From Proteobacteria bacterium UBA6492 (GTDB taxonomy: Bacteria; Pseudomonadota; Gammaproteobacteria; UBA6429; Thiohalophilaceae): a DNA stretch of 14,577 bases. This document shows positions 1 to 7,360 of this stretch, piece by piece. The stretch covers positions 1,376-15,952 of the forward strand of contig DJMK01000176.1 of NCBI GenBank assembly GCA_002436485.1, in the 5' to 3' direction. Within the stretch, counting starts at the first letter, position 1. Each line of letters starts with the position of its first letter. Made by a program: the position numbers and the translations under genes. The notes under the pieces are model-generated. The model was not told where the DNA came from and did not search any database. It worked only from the letters and a program-made list of their open reading frames with translations.

Positions 1-22
1 CTACCAATTCCGCCACCTCGGC
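1..22 (-). tRNA. tRNA-Leu, 5' end only (truncated by window edge)
   Basis: The minus strand reads GCCGAGGTGGCGGAATTGGT then AG. This is the 5' acceptor strand GCCGAGG, the TG linker and the start of a D-arm of class II tRNA-Leu in gammaproteobacteria. The anticodon, variable arm and 3' end lie outside the window, so the isoacceptor cannot be named. A tRNA-Leu beside rnr is also known from Pseudomonas. It is transcribed away from rnr. Confidence 0.85.
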
Positions 23-33
23 TAGGTTTTTGT

Positions 34-64
34 GTATTACCCTGTTGGCAACGACACAAATCAA
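34..64 (-). promoter_or_regulatory. possible promoter of the tRNA-Leu gene
   Basis: On the minus strand TTGATT (plus positions 59-64) and TAATAC (34-39) are separated by 19 bases, and the second lies 11 bases upstream of the tRNA 5' end. The spacing is longer than optimal and the -10 match is partial, so this is a weak prediction supported mainly by position. Confidence 0.3.
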
Positions 65-139
65 GGCCGCGCACTTTACCGGTAACCTCCGCCGCTTGTC
101 AATCAATTACAGAATCAATACTTTGGGCAGGAGACCCTA

Positions 140-145
140 TACAAT
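140..145 (+). promoter_or_regulatory. candidate -10 element of rnr (short-leader or leaderless start)
   Basis: TACAAT lies six bases before the rnr ATG, so a transcript starting seven bases downstream would begin at the start codon itself. No good -35 is seen 16-18 bases upstream. A competing promoter would use TTGTCA (96-101) with a weak -10 near 117-124. The same TACAAT-N6-ATG layout occurs before radA. Confidence 0.35.
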
Positions 146-151
146 AGCAAT

Positions 152-2524
152 ATGCCAAAACGAAAAAGCAACCAGGACCCCTACGCTGAGCGCGAGGCGC
201 TCAAGTACGAAAATCCCATCGCCAGCCGCGAATATATTCTGAAGCTGCTGGAGCAGACGGGTGTACCACTTAGACTCGAGGAAATTGCCTCGCACCTGCA
301 AATAAAGGATGAAACACGGCGCACGGCGCTGCATAGACGTTTGCGTGCCATGGAACGTGATGGCCAGATCCTGTTCAACCGGCGCAAGCAGTACGGGCTC
401 GCCAGCAAGATGGAGCTGGTTACCGGCCGCGTTATCGGCCATCCCAACGGGTTTGGTTTCCTGGTGCCCGACAAGGGCGGTGATGATCTGTACCTGTCAG
501 CCCGTGAAATGAATGCCCTGATGCACGGTGACCGTGCGGTGGTGCGCGAAACAGGCGTTGATCAGCGTGGCCGTCGTGAAGGTGCGCTGGTAGAAGTGCT
601 GGAACGTGGACTAAAACATGTCGTCGGGCGCCTGTTTATTGAGAATGGCATGGGATTCCTGGTGGCGGACAATAAGCGTGTTCACAAGGACATCCTGGTA
701 TCGACCAGCGACCTGGCTGGCGCCAAGCATGGCCAGATCGTGAGCATAGAAATTATCGAGTATCCAACACGCCATCGCCAGGCCATCGGCAAAGTGATCG
801 AAATACTGGGTGATCATATGGCGCCGGGTATGGAGATAGATATTGCGATACGCAGTTACGACCTGCCACAGGAATGGCCAGCCGATGTCGAATCTGAAAT
901 AACACGCTACAGCGAAACAGTGTCCGAAAAAGACAAGCGCGGCAGGGAAGACCTGCGCCATCTGCCTCTGGTGACCATTGACGGTGAAGATGCGCGTGAT
1001 TTTGATGATGCGGTGTATTGCGAACCACATGGCAAGGGTTGGCGTTTAATAGTGGCGATCGCTGATGTGTCACACTACGTGAAACCCGGCTCCCCACTGG
1101 ATCGCGAGGCCAACAACCGTGGCAACTCGGTCTATTTTCCCGAGCGGGTGATTCCCATGTTACCTGAAATTCTCTCCAATGGTTTGTGTTCACTGAAACC
1201 AAAAATTGATCGTCTCTGCATGGCTTGCGAGATGAATATCAGTCCGACCGGTCAGTTAAAGAAATACCGTTTCTTTCCGGCGGTGATGCATTCACATGAG
1301 CGGTTAACCTATAACAAGGTTGCTGCCATGCTGGTAGATGGCGATGCAAAACTGCGTGAACAATACGAGCAACTGCTAACGCCACTGGACAATCTACACA
1401 AGCTATACAAGCTATTGCTCAAGACACGTAACAAACGCGGCGCAATCGAGTTTGATACCACCGAAACACGGATCATTTTCGGTGAGAATCGCAAGATTGA
1501 ACGTATTGTGCCGGTGGTGCGCAATGATGCACATCGACTGATCGAAGAATGCATGTTGATGGCGAACGTGGCAACAGCCCGCTTTCTGGAAAAAAACAAG
1601 ATCGAAACCTTGTATCGTAATCATGAACCGCCTTCGGCAGAAAAGCTCACCGAGTTACGCGAGTTTTTGTCAGAACTGGGATTGAACCTTGGTGGTGGTA
1701 GTGAACCGCAACCAAGGCACTATACCAAGCTGCTGGAAAATATTCGTGGCCGGCATGATGGGCACCTGATCGAGACCGTGTTGTTGCGCAGTTTAAGACA
1801 GGCTATGTATGCACCGGATAACCTGGGGCATTTCGGTCTCGCCTATGAAGCCTATGCACACTTTACTTCACCGATACGGCGTTATCCTGATTTGCTGGTG
1901 CATCGCGCTATTCGACATATCCTCGATGGCAAAAAACCCGCTTCCTACATTTATAGCATGGATGAAATGCAGATACTGGGCGATCATTGTTCCATGACCG
2001 AGCGACGTGCGGATGAAGCAACGCGTGATGCAATCGACTGGCTCAAGTGTGAATACATGCTGGATAAAATCGGACAGGAGTACGATGGTGTCATCAGCTC
2101 GGTAACCAGTTTTGGTATCTTTGTCGAGTTATCCGAGATTTATGTCGAGGGCCTGGTACATATTACTGCCCTCAAACATGATTACTATCATTTTGATCCA
2201 GTACATCATCGGCTGATCGGCGAGCGTATGGGGCGTATCTATCGGCTTGGTGATCCTGTCAAGGTGATCGTCACTCGCGTTGACCTGGAAGAAAAGAAAA
2301 TTGATTTCGAGTTGTCCGATAAATCACCGGTTGTCACTGATGATCAACCCAGAGGCAAACAGAAAAAGAACAAACACAAAAAACGTGTTGCGGCGAAAAA
2401 GAAAACGTCTAGCAGGAAAAAGACAGCTAAAAAAGCGACACGCAAAAAAGGTAAAAAGTCGGGCAAGAAAAAATCTACGCAACAAAAATCCAGTGGTCGT
2501 AAAAAAAGCAAGCCTAAGCGCTAA
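152..2524 (+). CDS. rnr: Ribonuclease R, 3'-5' exoribonuclease
   Basis: Cytoplasmic processive 3'-5' exoribonuclease of the RNase II/RNB family, which degrades structured RNA and takes part in rRNA and tmRNA-linked quality control. The 790 residues are close to the usual 760-810. Domains in order: N-terminal winged-helix region (about 22-85), two cold-shock/OB folds (about 88-235), RNB catalytic domain (about 265-590), S1 domain (about 643-725) and a Lys/Ser/Arg-rich basic tail (735-790). The catalytic motif TIDGEDARDFDDA supplies metal-binding Asp277, Asp283, Asp285 and Asp286; GNSVYFP holds the conserved RNA-stacking Tyr328; FTSPIRRYPD (571-580) is the family signature. The start is fixed by the early match QDPYAEREALKYENPI to other RNase R proteins. 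No well-placed Shine-Dalgarno exists: AGGAGA at 129-134 is 17 bases away. Followed by rlmB after five bases. Confidence 0.97.
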   Translation: MPKRKSNQDPYAEREALKYENPIASREYILKLLEQTGVPLRLEEIASHLQIKDETRRTALHRRLRAMERDGQILFNRRKQYGLASKMELVTGRVIGHPNGFGFLVPDKGGDDLYLSAREMNALMHGDRAVVRETGVDQRGRREGALVEVLERGLKHVVGRLFIENGMGFLVADNKRVHKDILVSTSDLAGAKHGQIVSIEIIEYPTRHRQAIGKVIEILGDHMAPGMEIDIAIRSYDLPQEWPADVESEITRYSETVSEKDKRGREDLRHLPLVTIDGEDARDFDDAVYCEPHGKGWRLIVAIADVSHYVKPGSPLDREANNRGNSVYFPERVIPMLPEILSNGLCSLKPKIDRLCMACEMNISPTGQLKKYRFFPAVMHSHERLTYNKVAAMLVDGDAKLREQYEQLLTPLDNLHKLYKLLLKTRNKRGAIEFDTTETRIIFGENRKIERIVPVVRNDAHRLIEECMLMANVATARFLEKNKIETLYRNHEPPSAEKLTELREFLSELGLNLGGGSEPQPRHYTKLLENIRGRHDGHLIETVLLRSLRQAMYAPDNLGHFGLAYEAYAHFTSPIRRYPDLLVHRAIRHILDGKKPASYIYSMDEMQILGDHCSMTERRADEATRDAIDWLKCEYMLDKIGQEYDGVISSVTSFGIFVELSEIYVEGLVHITALKHDYYHFDPVHHRLIGERMGRIYRLGDPVKVIVTRVDLEEKKIDFELSDKSPVVTDDQPRGKQKKNKHKKRVAAKKKTSSRKKTAKKATRKKGKKSGKKKSTQQKSSGRKKSKPKR

Positions 2525-2529
2525 ATAAA

Positions 2530-3285
2530 ATGGCCAGACAGAATAATTACCTGATTTATGGATTGCACACCGTGCAGATGGTGCTGGAACGTTCTCCGGA
2601 ACGCGTATTGTCGCTACAGCTTGATCGGGCACGCCATGATCAACGGTTAGGCCAGATTCGTGAACTGGCCAAACAACACGGATTATCGTTTGAAGACACG
2701 GACAGCAAAACGCTTGATCGACGTGTTGATGGTGCTGCGCACCAGGGAGTCGTGGCCAGCGTTCGTGCGCCCGTCACCCAGGGGGATAGTGAATTATTCC
2801 CTGCGCTTGAAAGACTCGAGCATCCACCCTTTCTGCTGGTGCTGGACGGTGTGCAGGATCCCCATAACCTTGGGGCCTGTCTGCGTACCGCTGATGCAGC
2901 GGGCGTGGATGCGGTTATTGTTCCCCGGGATAATGCCTGCGGTCTCACTGCCACGGTAAGTAAGGTGGCCAGTGGTGCTGCGGAAGTGATGCCATTTTAT
3001 CAAATCACCAACCTGGCCCGGACCCTGAGAGAGCTCCAGGAACGCAATATCTGGTGTATCGGCCTGGCAGGCGAAGCCGAAAGCTCGCTCTATGACACGC
3101 GCCTGGATGGCCCGTTGGCTCTGGTTCTGGGCGCAGAAGGCAAGGGGCTGCGGCGCCTGACCAGCGAGACCTGTGATGTGCTGGCCAGCTTGCCCATGCT
3201 AGGCAGCGTTGAGAGCCTGAATGTGTCAGTCACCGCGGGGGTGGCGCTGTATGAGGCTTTGCGACAGCGGCAAATAACCCGTTGA
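2530..3285 (+). CDS. rlmB: 23S rRNA (guanosine2251-2'-O)-methyltransferase RlmB
   Basis: SpoU/TrmH-family (SPOUT, trefoil-knot) methyltransferase that 2'-O-methylates G2251 in the P-loop of 23S rRNA using S-adenosylmethionine. The 251 residues match the usual 240-250. The N-terminal substrate-binding domain is about 1-80 (NNYLIYGLHTV). The catalytic knot carries motif 1 DGVQDPHNLGACLRTADAAG with Asn113 and Arg119, motif 2 LVLGAEGKGLRRL (198-210, Glu203) and motif 3 SVESLNVSVTAGVALYEAL (226-244). It starts five bases after the rnr stop with only a weak ribosome site inside the rnr end, so translational coupling to rnr is likely. The rnr-rlmB pair is conserved in gammaproteobacteria. RlmB is favoured over TrmL or TrmH by this context and by the N-terminal domain. 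Confidence 0.95.
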   Translation: MARQNNYLIYGLHTVQMVLERSPERVLSLQLDRARHDQRLGQIRELAKQHGLSFEDTDSKTLDRRVDGAAHQGVVASVRAPVTQGDSELFPALERLEHPPFLLVLDGVQDPHNLGACLRTADAAGVDAVIVPRDNACGLTATVSKVASGAAEVMPFYQITNLARTLRELQERNIWCIGLAGEAESSLYDTRLDGPLALVLGAEGKGLRRLTSETCDVLASLPMLGSVESLNVSVTAGVALYEALRQRQITR

Positions 3286-3301
3286 TATTGCAGTGGATCG
3301 C

Positions 3302-3330
3302 TTGATTCTCACCCAACCCTTACGTACAAT
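3302..3330 (+). promoter_or_regulatory. sigma70-type promoter of the rpsF operon
   Basis: TTGATT (3302-3307) and TACAAT (3325-3330) are separated by exactly 17 bases in the rlmB-rpsF gap. The predicted start of transcription is near 3337, giving a leader of about 83 bases before rpsF. This is the best-formed promoter in the window. Confidence 0.7.
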
Positions 3331-3336
3331 CGCCGC

Positions 3337-3397
3337 TCACCCAGCAGGGTGAATAAAATTTGATTAAATCCTTGCTCCACCGCGCTGAACGGGGGGC
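3337..3397 (+). promoter_or_regulatory. structured leader of rpsF mRNA, candidate S6:S18 autoregulatory element
   Basis: Two hairpins fill the leader. The first, TCACCC-AGCA-GGGTGA (3337-3352), starts at the predicted transcript 5' end. The second pairs GCTCC (3374-3378) with GGGGC (3393-3397) and CCG (3380-3382) with CGG (3390-3392), with a bulged A3379 and the loop CGCTGAA. Published work describes S6:S18 complex binding to a CCG-containing hairpin in rpsF leaders. The match to that motif is inferred from position and the CCG and was not tested against a covariance model. Confidence 0.4.
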
Positions 3398-3419
3398 TGT
3401 AAACCAGAAGGAGATGACC

Positions 3420-3809
3420 ATGCGTCATTACGAGATCGTGTTCCTGGTGCATCCGGACCAGAGCGAACAGGTACCTGCCATGATCGACCGCTACAAGTCG
3501 ACCATCGAAGGCAAGGACGGCAAGATTCACCGCCTCGAAGATTGGGGCCGTCGTCAGCTTGCCTACAACATCAACAAGATTCACAAAGCCCATTATGTGC
3601 TGATGAATATCGAGTGCGACCAGGAAGTCCTGGACGAACTGGAAAGCGCATTCAAATTCAATGATGCCGTACTGCGTCATCTGGTTATCCGTAAGGACAA
3701 CGCCGAGACTGAAGCCTCACCGCTGTTCAAGAAAGAAGATGACCGCAGCGCCGAAGATTATCGTGCTGACAATGACAGCAGCGATAGTGATGACAGTGAA
3801 GCTGCCTAG
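3420..3809 (+). CDS. rpsF: 30S ribosomal protein S6
   Basis: Small-subunit protein S6, which binds S18 and helix 22 of 16S rRNA in the platform. The protein begins MRHYEIVFLVHPDQSEQ and contains the typical DWGRRQLAYNINKIHKAHY segment. It is 129 residues, near the usual size for gammaproteobacteria, and ends in an acidic Asp/Ser/Glu tail. In E. coli the S6 C-terminus receives extra glutamates from RimK; the tail here ends SEAA, so such modification is uncertain. The start at 3420 has AGAAGGAG (3406-3413) six bases before it. An in-frame ATG at 3414 abuts the ribosome site and is unlikely to be used. First gene of rpsF-rpsR-rplI. Confidence 0.97.
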   Translation: MRHYEIVFLVHPDQSEQVPAMIDRYKSTIEGKDGKIHRLEDWGRRQLAYNINKIHKAHYVLMNIECDQEVLDELESAFKFNDAVLRHLVIRKDNAETEASPLFKKEDDRSAEDYRADNDSSDSDDSEAA

Positions 3810-3845
3810 GCTGGTTAACCGAAACGATATTCAGGAGAAATACTA

Positions 3846-4073
3846 ATGGCTCGTTATTTTCGTCGTAAGAAATTCTGTCGCTTCAAGGCTGAAGGCGTCA
3901 AGGAAATCGATTACAAAGACATCAATCTTTTGAAGAATTACATCATGGAAAACGGCAAGATTGTACCCAGCCGTATTACTGGTACCAGCGCCAAGTACCA
4001 ACGCCAGCTGTCGTCTGCTATCAAGCGCGCGCGTTTCCTGGCCTTGTTGCCATTTTGTGATTCACACAAATAA
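3846..4073 (+). CDS. rpsR: 30S ribosomal protein S18
   Basis: Small-subunit protein S18, the heterodimer partner of S6. The 75 residues match the usual length. The N-terminus MARYFRRKKFCRFKAEG and the core SRITGTSAKYQRQLSSAIKR are diagnostic. A good ribosome site, AGGAGA (3833-3838), precedes the ATG by seven bases. It follows rpsF after 36 bases with no gene between; enteric relatives carry priB there. The 15-base gap to rplI implies one transcript. Confidence 0.97.
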   Translation: MARYFRRKKFCRFKAEGVKEIDYKDINLLKNYIMENGKIVPSRITGTSAKYQRQLSSAIKRARFLALLPFCDSHK

Positions 4074-4088
4074 TTCGGGTGAAAAAAG

Positions 4089-4538
4089 ATGCAAGTGATT
4101 TTACTGGAAAAAGTTGCCAATCTCGGTGACCTGGGCGATCAGGTAAATGTCCGTCCCGGCTATGGACGTAATTTTCTGATTCCAACCAACAAAGCTGTAC
4201 CTGCTACCAAGGCTAATATCGAGAAGTTCGAGGCACGCCGCGCAGAGCTTGAAAAGGCCGCGGCCGAAGCACTGGCTGCAGCACAGGCGCGCGCCGAACA
4301 GATTGCCGCCATTGGTACTGTTACCATCGCACGCAATGCCGGTGAAGAAGGCAAATTGTTTGGTTCAGTCGGCCCGGCAGACATAGCAGACGCGTTGACC
4401 GCGGCTGGCCTGGAAGTAGAAAAACGTGAAGTGATTATGGCTGAAGGCCCTTTCCACACCACGGGTGAATTTGAGGCGAATGTGCGCACGCATGCCGAAG
4501 TGATGCAACCTGTGAAGGTGGTAATCGAAGCAGTCTAA
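4089..4538 (+). CDS. rplI: 50S ribosomal protein L9
   Basis: Large-subunit protein L9, which binds domain V of 23S rRNA near the L1 stalk base and extends a long helix from the particle. The protein begins MQVILLEKVANLGDLGDQV and has the signature GYGRNFLIPTNKAVPAT, a central Ala/Glu-rich helix (about 45-75) and the C-terminal domain (GEEGKLFGSVGPADIADAL onwards). The 149 residues equal the usual size. GGTGA (4079-4083) lies five bases before the start. It is the last gene of the operon and is followed by an intrinsic terminator. Confidence 0.97.
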   Translation: MQVILLEKVANLGDLGDQVNVRPGYGRNFLIPTNKAVPATKANIEKFEARRAELEKAAAEALAAAQARAEQIAAIGTVTIARNAGEEGKLFGSVGPADIADALTAAGLEVEKREVIMAEGPFHTTGEFEANVRTHAEVMQPVKVVIEAV

Positions 4539-4567
4539 GCTAACGGTTGTTTTTCAACGACTTGGAG

Positions 4568-4593
4568 AAGCCGCCTGAATGGCGGCTTTTTTT
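4568..4593 (+). terminator. intrinsic terminator of the rpsF-rpsR-rplI operon
   Basis: AAGCCGCC (4568-4575) and GGCGGCTT (4581-4588) form a perfect 8-bp GC-rich stem with loop TGAAT, followed directly by a run of T to 4593. It lies 30 bases past the rplI stop and isolates dnaB transcription from the ribosomal operon. Confidence 0.92.
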
Positions 4594-4619
4594 ATTGTAG
4601 ATTGCCAGTTTTAAACAAG

Positions 4620-4628
4620 TTATACACA
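4620..4628 (+). promoter_or_regulatory. DnaA box upstream of dnaB
   Basis: TTATACACA matches the strong DnaA-box consensus TTATNCACA exactly. It lies 31 bases upstream of the predicted extended -10 of dnaB, a position fitting control of dnaB by DnaA. It is a single 9-mer; no cluster of boxes suggesting an origin was seen. Chance occurrence is possible. Confidence 0.5.
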
Positions 4629-4658
4629 GGTTTGTGCACTGGTGATCGAGCGCTTTTT

Positions 4659-4667
4659 TGTTATGAT
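4659..4667 (+). promoter_or_regulatory. extended -10 promoter of dnaB
   Basis: TGT-TATGAT gives the TGn extension plus a five-of-six match to TATAAT. No convincing -35 is seen 17 bases upstream (CTGGTG), which is tolerable for an extended -10. Predicted transcription starts near 4674, leaving a leader of about 70 bases that is AT-rich at its start. Confidence 0.5.
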
Positions 4668-4743
4668 TTTGCGCCTCTTAAAAAATAATAAATAGTCACT
4701 GCGACTGCTGTATTAACCTCGCCAGGGAGATAGAATAACTGAC

Positions 4744-6150
4744 ATGGCTGATCATCGTGTATTTCCAAAAGCGACCTCGAAAGATATCGAGACAGAAGCA
4801 CTAAAACTTCCTCCTTTTTCTATCGAAGCAGAACAGGCCGTACTGGGCGGGCTAATGCTAGACAACAATGCCTGGGACAAGGTGGCCGATGTCATTAATG
4901 AAGAAGATTTCTATCGTCGTGATCACCGCTTGATATTTCGCGCGATTGCCACCTTGGCCAATGAAGGGCAACCGTGTGATGCAGTGACCCTGTCGGAATG
5001 GCTCGAGTCACAAAATGAACTGGATAACGCCGGCGGCCTGAGCTACCTGGGTTCACTCGCCAACAGCACACCATCGGCTGCCAATATCAAGGCCTATGCC
5101 GAGATCGTGCGGGAACGTTCCGTGATGCGGCAACTTATTAACGTTGCCAATGAAATCAGCAACAGCGCCTATCAACCGGAAGGGCGCACCAGCGCTGAAT
5201 TGCTGGAGGAAGCAGAACAGCGCGTATTTGAAATCGCCGACAAGGGGGCACGTGGCCGTACCGGTTACATTGGTATCAAGCATCTGCTAACCAGGGCGGT
5301 CGATACTATTGACAAGTTGTTTCAACTGGACAGCCCGATAACTGGTGTGCCAACCGGTTTTACTGATTTTGATGAACAGACCGCTGGCCTGCAAAAATCC
5401 GATCTGATTATCGTGGCAGGTCGACCTTCCATGGGTAAAACCACCTTTGCCATGAACATCGTGGAAAACGCCGCTATCAAGCACAAGAAACCAGTTGCCG
5501 TTTTCAGTATGGAAATGCCCGGTGAACAACTTGCGATGCGCATGATGTCGTCACTGGGACACATCGATCAGCACAAAATTCGTACCGGCAAGCTGGGCGA
5601 TGAAGATTGGCCACGCCTTACCTCGGCTGTGGGGATCCTGTCTGAAGCACCGATATATATTGACGATACCCCGGCGATGACGCCGGGTGAGTTACGTGCC
5701 CGTGCGCGGCGTATCGCACGTGAACATGGTCTTGGTATGATCGTGATCGACTATTTGCAGCTGATGCAAATGCCATCTGCGTCGCGTGAAAACCGTGCCA
5801 CGGAAATTTCCGAGATATCTCGTAACCTTAAAGCACTGGCCAAAGAACTCAACGTCCCGGTAGTGGCGCTGTCGCAGTTGAATCGCTCACTTGAACAACG
5901 TCCCAACAAGCGGCCGGTGATGTCAGACCTGCGTGAATCCGGTGCCATCGAGCAGGATGCGGACGTCATCGTGTTTATTTACCGTGATGAAGTTTATAAC
6001 GAGGATACAGCCGACAAGGGTATTGCCGAGATTATTGTTGGCAAGCAACGTAACGGTCCGATTGGCACTACGCGCCTCACCTTCGTTGGACGGCATACCA
6101 AGTTTGAAAACTACATCAGTGATAACGCCTATTCCGAGGGTTATTCATGA
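4744..6150 (+). CDS. dnaB: Replicative DNA helicase DnaB
   Basis: Hexameric 5'-3' helicase of the replication fork, loaded at the origin and interacting with DnaG primase. The 468 residues match the family. The N-terminal primase-interaction domain covers about 20-125 (PPFSIEAEQAVLGGLMLD), a linker helix follows, and the RecA-like ATPase domain begins near 195 (SPITGVPTGFTDFD). Walker A is AGRPSMGKTT (225-234, Lys232), Walker B is MIVIDYLQLM with Asp336, and SDLRESGAIEQDADVI (394-409) is the conserved C-terminal motif. No intein or insertion is present. The nearest ribosome-site match, GGGAGA (4725-4730), is 13 bases from the ATG, longer than usual, but no alternative start exists. Its stop overlaps the alr start. 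Confidence 0.97.
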   Translation: MADHRVFPKATSKDIETEALKLPPFSIEAEQAVLGGLMLDNNAWDKVADVINEEDFYRRDHRLIFRAIATLANEGQPCDAVTLSEWLESQNELDNAGGLSYLGSLANSTPSAANIKAYAEIVRERSVMRQLINVANEISNSAYQPEGRTSAELLEEAEQRVFEIADKGARGRTGYIGIKHLLTRAVDTIDKLFQLDSPITGVPTGFTDFDEQTAGLQKSDLIIVAGRPSMGKTTFAMNIVENAAIKHKKPVAVFSMEMPGEQLAMRMMSSLGHIDQHKIRTGKLGDEDWPRLTSAVGILSEAPIYIDDTPAMTPGELRARARRIAREHGLGMIVIDYLQLMQMPSASRENRATEISEISRNLKALAKELNVPVVALSQLNRSLEQRPNKRPVMSDLRESGAIEQDADVIVFIYRDEVYNEDTADKGIAEIIVGKQRNGPIGTTRLTFVGRHTKFENYISDNAYSEGYS

Positions 6151-7226
6151 CACGCGCCACGCGCGCTGAAATCAATCTCGCTGCGCTCAAACACAACCTG
6201 CAGGTTGCCAGGGACGCAACCCCCAATGCAAGGCAAATGGCGATAATCAAGGCCAACGGTTATGGGCATGGCCTTGTTGAAGTGGCGCGCGCATTACGTC
6301 GAGCTGACGCGTTTGGTGTTGCTACCCTGGACGAAGCAATTAATTTGCGTGAAGGTGGTATTTACCATCCCATAGTCCTTTTGGAAGGCTTTACCCGCGA
6401 GAGCGAATTACCGTTCATTCATGCCTACGATCTTGAGTGTGTCATTCACCATGAATCGCAGCTCGCGATTCTTGAAAAGCACAAAGCCAAACCAATGAAT
6501 GCCTGGCTCAAGATCGATACCGGTATGCATCGCCTCGGTTTTGATGTCGCACAAGCCGGGGTGGTATATGAACGGTTAATGGCGTGTGAATCGGTGAACA
6601 AGCCAATACGCCTGATGACGCATCTGGCCAATGCCGATGATCGTAACGACCCCACGACCGAACAACAATGCCAGCAATTCATGTCGGTAGTGCAACCATT
6701 GGGTCAGGTGGAAACAACGATTGGTAATTCGGCAGGCATACTTGCTTGGCCTGACAGCCATGCGCACTGGGTGCGGCCGGGCATCATGTTATATGGTGTA
6801 TCACCGTTTAAGGATTCGCTGGCGGAACAACATAAGTTACAGTCGGTCATGACACTCAAATCAGAATTGATCGGTGTAAAGCCGGTTAAAAAGGGTGAAA
6901 GGGTCGGCTATGGTGGTACCTATACCTGTAACGCAGACATGACCATAGGCGTAGTAGCCATTGGTTACGGCGATGGTTATCCACGCCATGCCGGTAGTGG
7001 AACACCAGTGCTGGTCAATGATACGCGGGTGCCACTGATCGGACGCGTGTCCATGGACATGATCACAATAGATTTGACGGCTGCTCCCTCAGCCAGTGTC
7101 GGTGACAGCGTTACACTGTGGGGTGAAGGGTTACCGGTTGAAACCATTGCATCGCATGCCAACACCATTGGCTATGAATTGTTGTGTGGCGTGACACAAA
7201 GAGTCAATTATCACTACCTGGACTAG
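6147..7226 (+). CDS. alr: Alanine racemase, PLP-dependent
   Basis: Interconverts L- and D-alanine for peptidoglycan synthesis. Fold-type III PLP enzyme of 359 residues, the usual size. The PLP lysine is Lys35 in IIKANGYGHG, the opposing catalytic base is Tyr255 in ERVGYGGTYT, and Lys122 in WLKIDTGMHRLG is at the position normally carbamylated. The C-terminal domain has the typical GRVSMDMITIDL. The first enzyme motif reads KANGYGHG where KADAYGHG or KANAYGHG is common, a mild variation. Its ATG overlaps the dnaB stop (ATGA), with GAGGG (6136-6140) six bases upstream, so it is co-translated with dnaB. Whether this is the biosynthetic (alr) or a catabolic (dadX) paralogue is inferred from the dnaB context. 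Confidence 0.95.
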   Translation: MTRATRAEINLAALKHNLQVARDATPNARQMAIIKANGYGHGLVEVARALRRADAFGVATLDEAINLREGGIYHPIVLLEGFTRESELPFIHAYDLECVIHHESQLAILEKHKAKPMNAWLKIDTGMHRLGFDVAQAGVVYERLMACESVNKPIRLMTHLANADDRNDPTTEQQCQQFMSVVQPLGQVETTIGNSAGILAWPDSHAHWVRPGIMLYGVSPFKDSLAEQHKLQSVMTLKSELIGVKPVKKGERVGYGGTYTCNADMTIGVVAIGYGDGYPRHAGSGTPVLVNDTRVPLIGRVSMDMITIDLTAAPSASVGDSVTLWGEGLPVETIASHANTIGYELLCGVTQRVNYHYLD

Positions 7227-7325
7227 CCATGGCAGCAAGAACCAATGATGCTGCGAACGGTTATGAAATAACATACTGATTTATATAATGTATTTTTAAA
7301 AACAAAAAGATTTATACTCAAAACT

Positions 7326-7343
7326 AGACAGACCTGTCTGTAT
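7326..7343. promoter_or_regulatory. operator 1 of the TetR-family regulator (autoregulation)
   Basis: The sequence holds ACAGAC-CT-GTCTGT (7328-7341), a 6+6 bp palindrome with a 2-base centre, 19 bases before the TetR start codon. The first eight bases AGACAGAC and the GTCTGT half are identical to the second site at 7985-8002. Possible promoter elements nearby are TAGACA (7325-7330, part of the operator), TCTAAT (7346-7351), TATACT (7313-7318) and a perfect TATAAT (7284-7289). Binding would block any of them. Confidence 0.75.
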
Positions 7344-7360
7344 GTTCTAATATCATTCAT

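Noticed and set aside
30..242. Open frame across the tRNA-rnr gap
   Set aside because: It overlaps the tRNA upstream region and the rnr start, shows no family signal and has a mismatched ribosome site.
611..1202. Minus-strand open frames inside rnr
   Set aside because: They lie wholly opposite a clearly conserved coding sequence and their translations show no domain pattern.
2280..2528. Second-frame Lys/Arg-rich open frame over the rnr tail
   Set aside because: Its basic composition is a by-product of AAA-rich codons read one frame off; no ribosome site and no conserved motif.
3360..3419. Longer rpsF frame starting at TTG 3360
   Set aside because: S6 proteins start MRHYE, the ribosome site at 3406-3413 serves 3420, and the added part is the structured leader.
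4539..4743. Origin-like DnaA-box cluster before dnaB
   Set aside because: Only one box is present, with no repeated 9-mers or unwinding-element array.
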